DNA of 64,000 nucleotides, taken from the NCBI GenBank assembly GCA_016790285.1, contig JAEUPJ010000058.1, positions 62,001 through 126,000 on the forward strand, in the 5' to 3' direction. The notes under the pieces were generated by a model. That model was not told the DNA's origin. It made no database searches and saw only the letters and a list, made by a program, of their open reading frames with translations. A program made the position numbers and the translations under genes. This DNA comes from Roseateles sp. (lineage in GTDB: Bacteria > Pseudomonadota > Gammaproteobacteria > Burkholderiales > Burkholderiaceae_C). Below, piece after piece: positions 26,308-33,699 of the stretch (positions within the stretch are counted from its first letter, which is position 1; each line of letters begins with the position of its first letter).

Positions 26308-26344
26308 GCGGCAAGCCCTGCTGAAAAGCGGCAGGGCTTGCCGC
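26308..26344. terminator. Perfect 14-bp hairpin between convergent genes
   Basis: GCGGCAAGCCCTGC and GCAGGGCTTGCCGC form a perfect 14-bp stem with a 9-base loop between the convergent metallopeptidase and secreted-protein genes. No T-run on either side; it could serve both strands. Confidence 0.6.
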
Positions 26345-26358
26345 GTCGTTCAGGTCAC

Positions 26359-26757
26359 TCAGTTGCGGTCGCTGCGCGCCGCGCGCGTGCCGTCGGCGTT
26401 CCAGTCGCCCGAGGTGCCGTTGTTCATGGAGCCGGAGCCTGTGGTGTTGCCGGGCGTGGTGCTGGACGTGGTGCCACCCGTGCCGTTCATGCCGGTGTTG
26501 CCGTTCATGCCCGAATTGTTCATGTCCGAGTTGGCATTGGTGCGCGAAGTCGTGCTGCCCGTCGTGCCGGTGTTGGTCGTGTTGCTGCTGCCGCTCGCAT
26601 TGCGCGCGTCGTTGCTCATGCCGTTGGCTGCCGGCGTACTCGCGGCAGGGCCGCCTGCGCCACCGGAACCACCCGAACCCTGGGCGTAGGCGAAGCCGCC
26701 CAGCACGGTGCCGAGGACGGCGATCGCGCCGACGACACGGGAAAAAGTCTTGCTCAT
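26359..26757 (-). CDS. Secreted Gly/Asn/Ser/Thr-rich low-complexity protein, 132 aa
   Basis: I do not recognise a family. A clear signal peptide (SRVVGAIAVLGTVLGGFAYAQ) is followed by about 110 residues almost devoid of hydrophobic or charged side chains, built from Gly, Asn, Ser, Thr and Met (for example GMNGNTGMNGTGG). Such sequence should be disordered and extracytoplasmic. A short charged end (ADGTRAARSDRN) closes it. AAGGAGATTCCC precedes the ATG, and a -24/-12 site lies about 65 bases upstream. Confidence 0.75.
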   Translation of the reverse strand: MSKTFSRVVGAIAVLGTVLGGFAYAQGSGGSGGAGGPAASTPAANGMSNDARNASGSSNTTNTGTTGSTTSRTNANSDMNNSGMNGNTGMNGTGGTTSSTTPGNTTGSGSMNNGTSGDWNADGTRAARSDRN

Positions 26758-26821
26758 GGGAATCTCCTTGAAGCGTTGCCAATGGGCCGCCGTCGGGATC
26801 GAGCAGCGGTTGACCCTTGCC

Positions 26822-26837
26822 GGCAACGCGGGTGCCC
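26822..26837 (-). promoter_or_regulatory. Sigma-54-like -24/-12 site, secreted protein at 26757
   Basis: GGGCACCCGCGTTGCC on the - strand, exact GG-N10-GC spacing. The predicted leader is about 54 nt. Confidence 0.62.
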
Positions 26838-26843
26838 GGGTGG

Positions 26844-27287
26844 TCAGCCCAGGGCGAAGGCCCGCGTGCCGAGCGATGCCAGCAGCTCGCGCGCCAACAC
26901 GGGCGCCGGCGGCGGCACCGTGCCGGTGAGTGCATCCAGGCGCAGCAGGACGTCGTCGACACACAAGGGCTTGGGCCACAGCTCGCAAAACCCGCACTCC
27001 GGGGTGGCAAAGTGCACGTCCGACGTCACGGCGACCGCGCTCACCTGCTCGTAGCCCGGCAGTGCGCGCAGCTGCGCCAGCAGCGCGCTGCCGTGTGTGT
27101 CGGGCAGGTTCAGGTCCACCAGCAGCAGTGCCGGGCTCAGGCCCCGCGCCATGCGCAGCGCCTCCTCGCCCCGCGTGGCGATCACCAGGTCCAGCGCGGG
27201 TCGTCGCTCGAAGATGGCGGCCATCAGGAGCGCATTGACCGGGTGGTCCTCGACATAGAGAACGGTGCGGCGGGGCAGGATTTGCAT
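26844..27287 (-). CDS. Stand-alone receiver-domain response regulator
   Basis: A 147-aa single-domain receiver. The acidic residues are in VLYVEDHPVN, the phospho-acceptor aspartate in LLLVDLNLPDTHG, the Thr in AVAVTSDV and the lysine in LWPKPL. No output domain; a C-terminal tail of about 25 residues follows. It may act as a relay or phosphate sink for the hybrid kinases of the island. Start 27287 follows GGAGGAATC. Its -24/-12 site is back to back with that of the + strand neighbour. Confidence 0.88.
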   Translation of the reverse strand: MQILPRRTVLYVEDHPVNALLMAAIFERRPALDLVIATRGEEALRMARGLSPALLLVDLNLPDTHGSALLAQLRALPGYEQVSAVAVTSDVHFATPECGFCELWPKPLCVDDVLLRLDALTGTVPPPAPVLARELLASLGTRAFALG

Positions 27288-27318
27288 GATTCCTCCGGGC
27301 TTGGGTGCTGACTGGATT

Positions 27319-27334
27319 GGCAAGCGGTGTGCCA
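27319..27334 (-). promoter_or_regulatory. Sigma-54-like -24/-12 site, receiver gene
   Basis: TGGCACACCGCTTGCC on the - strand, exact spacing. The predicted leader is about 21 nt. Confidence 0.66.
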
Positions 27335-27347
27335 GCCGTGCGCCGGT

Positions 27348-27363
27348 GGGCATGCGCCTTGCC
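27348..27363 (+). promoter_or_regulatory. Sigma-54-like -24/-12 site, gene at 27397
   Basis: GGGCATGCGCCTTGCC, exact GG-N10-GC spacing. It is divergent from the receiver-gene site only 13 bases away; the predicted leader is about 23 nt. Confidence 0.62.
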
Positions 27364-27396
27364 GGCTGTGGGAAGGTCCACTTCGATACGCCCCCC

Positions 27397-27924
27397 ATGA
27401 ACCCCACCGATGCCACCACGACCCCTCCCACGGACGCGCCGCGCAGCTTCGGCGTCTTCAAGCCCGTGGGCCATGTCGTCATCTCGTTCCCGCGCGAGGA
27501 GCAGGCCGATCGCGCCTCGGAAGCCCTTGCCGGCCTGGGCCTCGCGCCCGGCGCCGTGCGGCACTACAGCGACCGCGAGATGCTGCGTCAGATCGACCAG
27601 GACGTCGCCAACGCGAGCCCCCTGGCCTCGATCGGCCAGGAGATGAACCTCGTGCTCGCCCATCGCGCCCTCGCCGAAAAGGGCTACCACTGGCTGCTCG
27701 TCTATGCGGGAGACGATGAACAGGCCAGCCGCATCGCCGCCGTGGCCAGGGACTGCGGCGCCGAGCGCGCACAGCACTACGGTCACTTCATCATCGAGGA
27801 GCTGATCGATCGGCCGGGCGACCTGTCGCAGGTTGCCGAGTCGCCCGACCGCGGGCTGGACGCGCAGACGCCTTCGGGCAAGGAGGCCGAAGCGGGCGAG
27901 CTCAAGAAGGCCGAAGGGGGTTGA
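27397..27924 (+). CDS. Unknown cytoplasmic stress-island protein, 175 aa
   Basis: I do not recognise a named family. The core (GHVVISFPREEQADRASEALAGLGL ... SDREMLRQI ... HWLLVYAGDDEQASRIAAVARDCGAERAQHYGHFIIEEL) looks like two alternating strand-helix units of a ferredoxin-like fold. It is reminiscent of general-stress protein 17M-type domains. The tail is charged and probably disordered. No signal peptide. It is read divergently from the receiver gene from a -24/-12-like site. Confidence 0.68.
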   Translation: MNPTDATTTPPTDAPRSFGVFKPVGHVVISFPREEQADRASEALAGLGLAPGAVRHYSDREMLRQIDQDVANASPLASIGQEMNLVLAHRALAEKGYHWLLVYAGDDEQASRIAAVARDCGAERAQHYGHFIIEELIDRPGDLSQVAESPDRGLDAQTPSGKEAEAGELKKAEGG

Positions 27925-28074
27925 TGGGTGTCGCGGGACCGTGATCGCCGAGAACCGCGGAGCTCCTCGGCTCTGCGGTCTGCTCGGCTACATCAGCGGC
28001 AGCGTTGGCGCCATCTGAGCAAGGCCTGCGGCAACTTGTGCCGACTCGCCGGCGCGGCGTACCCACCCGGCCCA

Positions 28075-28090
28075 TGGCACCCCGATTGCC
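28075..28090 (+). promoter_or_regulatory. Sigma-54-like -24/-12 site, GlsB/YeaQ gene
   Basis: TGGCACCCCGATTGCC, exact GG-N10-GC spacing and near-consensus. The predicted leader is about 44 nt to the ATG at 28145 and would serve the four-gene run behind it. Confidence 0.68.
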
Positions 28091-28144
28091 TGCTCCTTCC
28101 GTGTCGCGGCGCATCGCCGCACCCACAACCCCAAGGAGAACTCC

Positions 28145-28414
28145 ATGAACCTGATCATCTGGCTGATTGCCGGTGGCCTCATCGGCTGGGTCGCCAGCCT
28201 GTTGATGCGCACCGACGGCGAACAGGGCGTGCTGCTGAACGTGCTCGTCGGCATCGTCGGCGCCGCCATCGGTGGCTGGCTGATCTCTCCCATGCTGGGC
28301 CAGCCCACCATCAACGACGGCAGCCTGAGCCTGGGCGCGCTCGGCGTCTCGCTGCTCGGCGCCGTCGTGCTGCTGGGCATCGTCAACCTCATCCGCCGCG
28401 GCACGACGCGCTGA
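28145..28414 (+). CDS. GlsB/YeaQ/YmgE-family stress membrane protein
   Basis: An 89-aa protein with three hydrophobic helices and the family's glycine pattern: IIWLIAGGLIGWVASLLMRTD, LLNVLVGIVGAAIGGWLISP, LGALGVSLLGAVVLLGIVNLIRRG. These transglycosylase-associated-type proteins are induced by general stress; their function is unknown. AAGGAGAAC precedes the ATG. It leads a run with the YqjD-, YqjE- and lipocalin-type genes. Confidence 0.92.
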   Translation: MNLIIWLIAGGLIGWVASLLMRTDGEQGVLLNVLVGIVGAAIGGWLISPMLGQPTINDGSLSLGALGVSLLGAVVLLGIVNLIRRGTTR

Positions 28415-28456
28415 CGCGCCCACCGCTCTCACTTCCCCTCCAAACCAGGACTTTCC

Positions 28457-28837
28457 ATGACCACGACCACGCCCAACACCCCGTTCCCGACCTCCACGCC
28501 TTCGCCGGCGACGCCTGCGGCTTCGTCTGCCAATTCGCCCGCGACGGCCACGTCGGCGGGCAAGTCGACCGGTGAAACCGCGGACGTGCTCAACCGCGTC
28601 GTCCAAGGCGCGCACACCGCCATCGACCGCATGGCCGACACCGCCGCGCCGGCGGTGCAGCGCCTTCAGGATGGCGTGCAGGCCGCAAGCGACACGCTGA
28701 GCCAGCGTGCCGACGACGCCCGCGCCATGGGCGAGGAATGGGCCGAGAGCCTGCGCGGCACGGTGCGCGAGCATCCCCTGGCGGCCATCGCCACGGCGCT
28801 GGCCGTCGGGGTGCTCGTCGCCCGTCTGGCACGTTGA
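28457..28837 (+). CDS. DUF883/YqjD-like inner-membrane protein, 126 aa
   Basis: A Pro/Thr/Ala-rich N-terminus of about 40 residues leads to a long amphipathic helix (VLNRVVQGAHTAIDRMADTA ... DTLSQRADDARAMGEEW). The C-terminal module LRGTVREHPLAAIATALAVGVLVARLAR is the DUF883/ElaB-YqjD signature (REHP before a single membrane helix). Homologues tether ribosomes to the inner membrane in stationary phase. It is directly followed by the YqjE-like gene, as in the yqjDEK cluster. Confidence 0.85.
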   Translation: MTTTTPNTPFPTSTPSPATPAASSANSPATATSAGKSTGETADVLNRVVQGAHTAIDRMADTAAPAVQRLQDGVQAASDTLSQRADDARAMGEEWAESLRGTVREHPLAAIATALAVGVLVARLAR

Positions 28838-28847
28838 GGCGGCCACC

Positions 28848-29294
28848 TTGGCCGAACCGGCGTCTGCCGACGCCCCTGACGACGCGCCCGCCTCGCTGAC
28901 GCGCCAACTGCGGGCCCTGCTGCAGGACTTGCCGGGCCTGTTCAGCGACCGCGTGGAATTGCTGTCGCTGGAAATGCAGCGCGCGGCACGGGCGCTGGCG
29001 CAGATCGTCGCGCTGCTCGTGGCCGTGGCCGTGCTCGGCGTGACGGCCTGGCTGCTGTTGTGCGCCGGGGCGATCCGGCTGCTGATGATGGCGGGGCTGA
29101 CGCTCGAAGGGGCGTTGCTCGTGGCCCTGCTCGTCAACGGCTTGGTCATCGTGCTGACCTTGCAACGCATGCGACGCCTGCTGCCGCGCCTGTCGCTGCC
29201 CGCCACCCGGCGCCATCTGGTGCCGGCGGCTGAACCCGAGAAAGCCGATGACCCAGTCCTCGACCCCTCCGACGACCGCGCCGTGGCCCGCTGA
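28848..29294 (+). CDS. YqjE-like phage-holin-superfamily membrane protein, 148 aa
   Basis: A short acidic N-terminus and an amphipathic helix (LTRQLRALLQDLPGLFSDRVELLSLEMQRAARA) precede two membrane helices (IVALLVAVAVLGVTAWLLLCAGAI; GALLVALLVNGLVIVLTLQRM), the layout of YqjE/holin superfamily III. No ATG fits; TTG at 28848 with GAGGC upstream is chosen, 11 bases after the YqjD-like stop. It overlaps the next gene by 47 bases. Confidence 0.78.
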   Translation: MAEPASADAPDDAPASLTRQLRALLQDLPGLFSDRVELLSLEMQRAARALAQIVALLVAVAVLGVTAWLLLCAGAIRLLMMAGLTLEGALLVALLVNGLVIVLTLQRMRRLLPRLSLPATRRHLVPAAEPEKADDPVLDPSDDRAVAR

Positions 29295-30141
29295 GGCCGA
29301 CCTCGACGCGCAGATCCAGCGCGTCGAGCAGCGCCTCATCGACCGCGAGGCCCGCTTGCGCCATGGCGCCGCGGGCCTTGCGCGTGACGCCCGCCGCGCG
29401 CTGCGCCCCCGGCGCCTGGTGATGCCCGTGGCCAGCGCCATGTTCGGGCTGGCCGCGCTGCTGTCGCTGCGGCGGCGGCCGCGCGGCGCGCCCGCTTCGC
29501 CTGGCCCAGAGGCGCCCGGCGCAGGCCTTCGCTTGCCGTGGACGCAACTCGTGGGCATGGCCTGGCCGCTGCTGCCCGCCCGGTGGCGCGACCGCATGGG
29601 GCCGGCAGCGGCCACCAGCCTCCTCACGCTGGGCCTGCCGCTCATCGAGCAACTGGCGGGCAGCCGTGCCTCGGGCCCGCCGCTGGCCGCCGTGCCAGCG
29701 GTGGACCTGGCGCGCGTCACCGGCCGCTGGTTCCTGGTCGGGGAGCTGGGCTCACCGCTGCAGCCGCCTGCCACCGAGCCGCCCGAGCTGGGCCTGCTGC
29801 CGCGTGACGATGGCCAGTTCGAGCTGTTGATGCGCCGCATCGACCCCCGCGGCACCCACGGCAGCGAGGCCCGCGTGGAGCCGCTGCCCGGCAGTCAAGG
29901 CGCGCGCTGGCGCGTGAGCCATTGGCCGCAAGCGCTGCACGGCCTGAGCTGGGCCTGGCACGAGCTCGCCGTGCTGGAGGCGGACGACGCCGGCGAGGCG
30001 CTGCTGCTGGGCAGCCCTTCGCGGGACATCCTGTGGCTGCTGTCGCGCCGCCCCGAGCTGGATGAAGCGCGCCGCGCGGCCGCCGTGCAGATCGCGCGCG
30101 ATCAGGGCTTCGAGGCCCGGCGGCTGCGCTTCTTTGCCTGA
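29248..30141 (+). CDS. YqjK-like N-terminus fused to a lipocalin (Blc-like) domain
   Basis: A 297-aa protein in two parts. Residues 1 to about 90 give a charged amphipathic helix (AQIQRVEQRLIDREARLRHGAAGLARDAR) and a short hydrophobic stretch, as expected of the YqjK position. Residues from about 150 read like a bacterial lipocalin: VTGRWFLVGELGSPLQ at the start, a degraded beta-barrel core, then LLLGSPSRDILWLLSRRPELDEARRAAAVQIARDQGFEARRL. That end is the Blc C-terminal pattern (LW-LSR-P ... GF). There is no lipobox or signal peptide, unlike ordinary Blc. The lipocalin call is from pattern resemblance. Confidence 0.66.
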   Translation: MTQSSTPPTTAPWPAEADLDAQIQRVEQRLIDREARLRHGAAGLARDARRALRPRRLVMPVASAMFGLAALLSLRRRPRGAPASPGPEAPGAGLRLPWTQLVGMAWPLLPARWRDRMGPAAATSLLTLGLPLIEQLAGSRASGPPLAAVPAVDLARVTGRWFLVGELGSPLQPPATEPPELGLLPRDDGQFELLMRRIDPRGTHGSEARVEPLPGSQGARWRVSHWPQALHGLSWAWHELAVLEADDAGEALLLGSPSRDILWLLSRRPELDEARRAAAVQIARDQGFEARRLRFFA

Positions 30142-30142
30142 C

Positions 30143-30158
30143 TGGCACGGCCATTGCC
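30143..30158 (+). promoter_or_regulatory. Sigma-54 consensus -24/-12 site, acidic protein at 30210
   Basis: TGGCACGGCCATTGCC matches TGGCACG-N4-TTGC completely. It starts two bases after the preceding stop codon; the predicted leader is about 41 nt. Confidence 0.75.
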
Positions 30159-30209
30159 GCAGTGCGGTGGCGCGGGATGGCCCGCACCGACCCTTGATGA
30201 GGAACCCCC

Positions 30210-30641
30210 ATGGCACGCAGCAGTCTGCTCGGTATCGAGCCTTCTCCCACCGAACCCGAAGGCCGTGACAAGGCCAGCCTCGGCCCCAGCGACAGCTCCG
30301 ACAGCGGCAGCGACGTGATGGGCCTGGACGGCGACGACGACGACGCCGACCCGGGCCTGCCCGTGGATGTGGCCCTGCGCGACGACCAGGCCGCGCCGCT
30401 GCCCCTGGGCGAGTCCCTGCCCGCCAGCGAAGGCGGCACCGGCGTGCGCGACGGTGCGGACATCGGCGTGGATGGCGTCTTCTCGGTGGACGCGCTCGAC
30501 GACGCGGATGCGCTGCTCGATCGCGTCGACGAGGCGGCCGTGGACGTGGATGACGACGCTGAAGACACCGACGACGAGTCCGTCGACGACGCTGGACAAG
30601 CGCAGGGCACGGTGCCGACGCCGCGGCGTGCCCGCACGTGA
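30210..30641 (+). CDS. Highly acidic disordered protein, 143 aa
   Basis: I do not recognise a family. About a third of the residues are Asp or Glu, in runs such as GLDGDDDDADPG and VDVDDDAEDTDDESVDD, with very few aromatic residues. No signal or membrane segment. It should be soluble, disordered and strongly negative, as DNA mimics, chaperone-like or ion-binding proteins can be; nothing decides between these. It sits behind a consensus -24/-12 site and is followed by a 9-bp hairpin. Confidence 0.7.
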   Translation: MARSSLLGIEPSPTEPEGRDKASLGPSDSSDSGSDVMGLDGDDDDADPGLPVDVALRDDQAAPLPLGESLPASEGGTGVRDGADIGVDGVFSVDALDDADALLDRVDEAAVDVDDDAEDTDDESVDDAGQAQGTVPTPRRART

Positions 30642-30645
30642 AAGA

Positions 30646-30667
30646 CGGGGCAGGAAGACCTGCCCCG
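30646..30667 (+). terminator. Hairpin after the acidic-protein gene
   Basis: CGGGGCAGG and CCTGCCCCG pair perfectly over 9 bp with an AAGA loop, 4 bases after the stop. No T-run follows. Confidence 0.55.
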
Positions 30668-30737
30668 CTCGTGGCTGACGCGGCACCAGAACCCCGGCCG
30701 CTGCTGCACGCAGCGCGGCCGGGTTGCCGCGCTCAGG

Positions 30738-31193
30738 TCAGTTGGCGGCGGCGCGGGCCTGGTCGCGCAGCGAGCGGATCTGCTGGTGGTTGCGCTTGAC
30801 GCCTTCGTACTGGCGCTCCACCACCAGGCGCACGTCGGCCGGCAGGGCCTCGTCCAGGGCCTTGCGGTAGCTCTCCAGCGCCGTGTCTTCACCGCGCTCG
30901 GTCTCCTCGAGGATGGCCTTGTCGGTGTAGCCGGCGAGGGTGCCCTTCACGGCCACCCACCCGCGGTGCATGGCACCGGCGGCGGTACCGCTGTCTTCGG
31001 CCTTGCCGCCCAGTCGCGCGACCAGGGTCTGCAGCTCGGCGGCAGCCATGCGGCACTCCTCGGCGCGGCGCTCGAAGCTTTGGCGCAGCGAAGGCTCGGT
31101 CACGTACTCGGCCGAGGCGCGAAAGCCGTACTCGCCGTCCTTGGAGGTCTCGATCAGGTCGTTCAGCGTGTCGATGATGTCGTCGTTGCTCAT
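30738..31193 (-). CDS. PA2169-type four-helix-bundle protein (DUF2383)
   Basis: A 151-aa cytoplasmic protein whose four helices match the PA2169/DUF2383 family: DDIIDTLNDLIETSKDGEYGFRASAEYV, LRQSFERRAEECRMAAAELQTLVARLGG, ILEETERGEDTALESYRKALDEALP and VRLVVERQYEGVKRNHQQIRSLRDQ. Carboxylates in each helix could bind metal as in ferritin-like bundles, but function is unknown. It is often stress-induced in Pseudomonas relatives. Confidence 0.85.
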   Translation of the reverse strand: MSNDDIIDTLNDLIETSKDGEYGFRASAEYVTEPSLRQSFERRAEECRMAAAELQTLVARLGGKAEDSGTAAGAMHRGWVAVKGTLAGYTDKAILEETERGEDTALESYRKALDEALPADVRLVVERQYEGVKRNHQQIRSLRDQARAAAN

Positions 31194-31269
31194 GGAATTT
31201 CCTTTCGCGGGGGTGAAGAAGGCACACCCGGCCACCGCCACGGTGGCGCGGGCGTCCAGGCCTGTGCAG

Positions 31270-31285
31270 GGCAGGCGGCGTGCCC
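31270..31285 (-). promoter_or_regulatory. Sigma-54-like -24/-12 site, PA2169-type gene
   Basis: GGGCACGCCGCCTGCC on the - strand, exact GG-N10-GC spacing (CTGC for TTGC at -12). The predicted leader is about 66 nt. Confidence 0.55.
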
Positions 31286-31306
31286 GCGGCAAGTGCAACG
31301 CCCGGG

Positions 31307-33592
31307 TCAGACGGGCTGTGCCAGCGGGGTGCGTGAGGCCATGGCAGCCTGCAGTGCGTCCAGCAACTCGGCCGGCGCGCAGGGCTTGCGCAGCTGCACG
31401 AACTCGCCGTCGGCGATGGCCGTGTTGCTGTAGCCGCTGATGAGCACCACGGGCAGCTCGGGGCGCTGTTCGCGCAGGTGCCGCGCCAGCGCGACGCCGT
31501 TCATCGGCCCCGGCATGACGACGTCGCTCAGCACCACGTCCACGCGGCTGCCGCCGTCCAGCAACTGCAGCGCAGCGCGGGGTTCGGCGGCGCGCAGCAC
31601 GCGGGCGCCATGCATCATCAGCAGCTCGGTGGTGACGTCGGCCAGGGACTCGTCGTCCTCCACCAGCAGCACCGTGGCCCCGGCGATGCTCGGCATGCCC
31701 GGGGCGGCCAGCTGGCCGGCCGGTGCGTCTTGCTCAATGGGCCGGGCCACGGGCAGCAGCAGCGAGACCGTGGTGCCCACCCCCGGCGTGCTGGCCAGGC
31801 GCGCGGTGCCGCCGGCCTGCGTGGCGAAGCCGTAGACCTGGCTCAAGCCCAGGCCGCTGCCCTGGCCCACCTCCTTGGTCGTGAAGAAGGGCTCGAAGGC
31901 ATGCTCGATCAGGCTGGGGTCCAGGCCCATGCCGTCGTCGCCCACGGTCAGCAGCACGTATTCGCCCGGGGGCAGGCCTTCCGTGTCGGCCGGGCCCGCG
32001 TTGCCGGCGCGCAGGCGCAGCTCGCCACCGCTGGGCATCGCGTCGTGGGCGTTCAACGCGAGGTTGATGAGGGCGAGGTCAAGCTCGTTGGTGTCCACGC
32101 GCACCGGGCCGATGTCGGGCGTGACCTGCACCTTGATCTCGATGCGCCGGCCCAGCACGCTGCGCATCAGCGTCTGCACCTCCGGCAGGTAGCTGGCCAG
32201 CGACAGGGTCTGCACCCGCACCGGGCGCCGCCCGGCAAAGCGCAGCAGGTGCTGGGTGAGCTGGCTGCCTTTCTCGACGGAGCGCTGGATGGCGCTGAGC
32301 GGGTTTTGCAGGTCTGGCGCGCAGGGGTGGCGCTGCATCAGGTGCGTGCTGTTGCTGATGACGCCCAGCAGGTTGTTGAACTCGTGCGCCACGCCACCGG
32401 TCAGCCGGCCCAGGGCCACGACGCGCTGTGTCTGTGCTCCGCGCTGCTCGACCTGGCGCGTGCGTTCCACCGCCTGCGCCACGCTGCGCTCCAGCTCGGC
32501 CCGTGCGCTGGCCATGCTCTGGCCGGCATCGGCGAGGGCCTGGGCCACGCCGTCGGCCTCCACCATGCCGGTGTGCGTGGCCTGCACCGGCCGGCCCGCT
32601 TGCAGGTCCTGCGCCAGCCGCTTGAGCACGCGGATGGGCCGCTCGATGCGCCGCGACACCCACACCGCGCCGGCCATCGCCAGGGCCAGCAGCACCAGGG
32701 ACCCGACGACGACCCGCTGCACCGCCTGCGGCATGCGCCCAGCGAACTCCTGGCGGGGCATGGCGCTGACGAACGTCCACCCCAGCCCGGACGTGCTGAA
32801 GTAACCCGCGGTCTGAATGCCGTCCAGCGAGGTCGACTCGAAGGCGCCCTCACGGGCTGCGGCCAGGCGCCGGCGGAGGTCTTCGGTGCCCTTGCGGCCA
32901 ACGTGGGTGGTTCCGCCCGGTAGCCTCGCGACGACCTGCCCCGCGCTGTCCATCACCGTGCCGATCCACCCGGCGTGTCGGGCCTGGGCTTGCACCAGGC
33001 GCTGCAGCTCCGACGGGAGCACCGTCACCACCAGGTTGTAGATGACGCGACCGTCGCGCGTGACCGGCTCCACCCATGCCGCGTGCAGCCCTGGTTCGGC
33101 AGCGGGCGCGCCGTCCAGCGGCATGAGCGGCAGCATGCTGGCGGTGTCGGCCAGCGCCTGCGGCCCCGGTGCGATGCCGCTGCGGCCCTCGGGCAGCCGC
33201 GTGCTGATGAGCACCTGGCCCGGCGCGCGGAGCTCCACCCAGCCGTCCAGGCCCTGCATGGCACGGCGGGCCAGCCGCTCGAAGCCCAGCCGGCGCTCAT
33301 CGTCCAGGGGGCTGGCGTTGTCGAGCGCGGGAGATTGCGCCAGCACGTGGGCAATGGCGGCGCGGCGTGCGAGCTCGCCGTCCACCAGCAGCGACAGCGC
33401 GCGGGAGGTGTCCCGCAGCGTGCGCTCGTGCGCGTCGCGCTCGGCCTCGTAGGTGCTGGAGATCAGCCAGGCCACGCCCAGCATGCAAGGCAGGATGACC
33501 GACAAGACCAGCAGCAGGAGTCGGGACCGGATGCTGACCGGCACGCCGGCCTGCCGCACGGATGGTGAGACGGGTTGGGGGAGTGCCACCAT
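31307..33592 (-). CDS. Hybrid sensor histidine kinase with extracellular sensor and receiver
   Basis: A 761-aa membrane kinase. A first membrane helix (LLLLVLSVILPCMLGVAWLIS) is followed by an extracytoplasmic Cache-like region of about 270 residues, then a second helix (VVVGSLVLLALAMAGAVWVS) and HAMP. The HisKA H-box is GGVAHEFNNLLGVIS and the ATPase boxes are NLALNAHDAM and GMGLDPSLIEHAFEPFF...GSGLGLSQVYG. A C-terminal receiver has DVVLSDVVMPGPMNG and LRKPCAP. The frame continues far upstream over the neighbouring gene, but sequence before 33592 is not kinase-like. The start has no strong ribosome site. Confidence 0.88.
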   Translation of the reverse strand: MVALPQPVSPSVRQAGVPVSIRSRLLLLVLSVILPCMLGVAWLISSTYEAERDAHERTLRDTSRALSLLVDGELARRAAIAHVLAQSPALDNASPLDDERRLGFERLARRAMQGLDGWVELRAPGQVLISTRLPEGRSGIAPGPQALADTASMLPLMPLDGAPAAEPGLHAAWVEPVTRDGRVIYNLVVTVLPSELQRLVQAQARHAGWIGTVMDSAGQVVARLPGGTTHVGRKGTEDLRRRLAAAREGAFESTSLDGIQTAGYFSTSGLGWTFVSAMPRQEFAGRMPQAVQRVVVGSLVLLALAMAGAVWVSRRIERPIRVLKRLAQDLQAGRPVQATHTGMVEADGVAQALADAGQSMASARAELERSVAQAVERTRQVEQRGAQTQRVVALGRLTGGVAHEFNNLLGVISNSTHLMQRHPCAPDLQNPLSAIQRSVEKGSQLTQHLLRFAGRRPVRVQTLSLASYLPEVQTLMRSVLGRRIEIKVQVTPDIGPVRVDTNELDLALINLALNAHDAMPSGGELRLRAGNAGPADTEGLPPGEYVLLTVGDDGMGLDPSLIEHAFEPFFTTKEVGQGSGLGLSQVYGFATQAGGTARLASTPGVGTTVSLLLPVARPIEQDAPAGQLAAPGMPSIAGATVLLVEDDESLADVTTELLMMHGARVLRAAEPRAALQLLDGGSRVDVVLSDVVMPGPMNGVALARHLREQRPELPVVLISGYSNTAIADGEFVQLRKPCAPAELLDALQAAMASRTPLAQPV

Positions 33593-33661
33593 GTGAGTGC
33601 CGTGTGCGCAGACACCGCGGCCCGGATCCGGCCCGCGGAAGATTTTGTTGTGAGGCGAAGG

Positions 33662-33677
33662 GGCAAACGGCGTGCCC
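33662..33677 (-). promoter_or_regulatory. Sigma-54-like -24/-12 site, hybrid kinase at 33592
   Basis: GGGCACGCCGTTTGCC on the - strand, exact GG-N10-GC spacing. The predicted leader is about 59 nt. Confidence 0.66.
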
Positions 33678-33699
33678 GCCATGGCGGCGGGCCGGCCGC

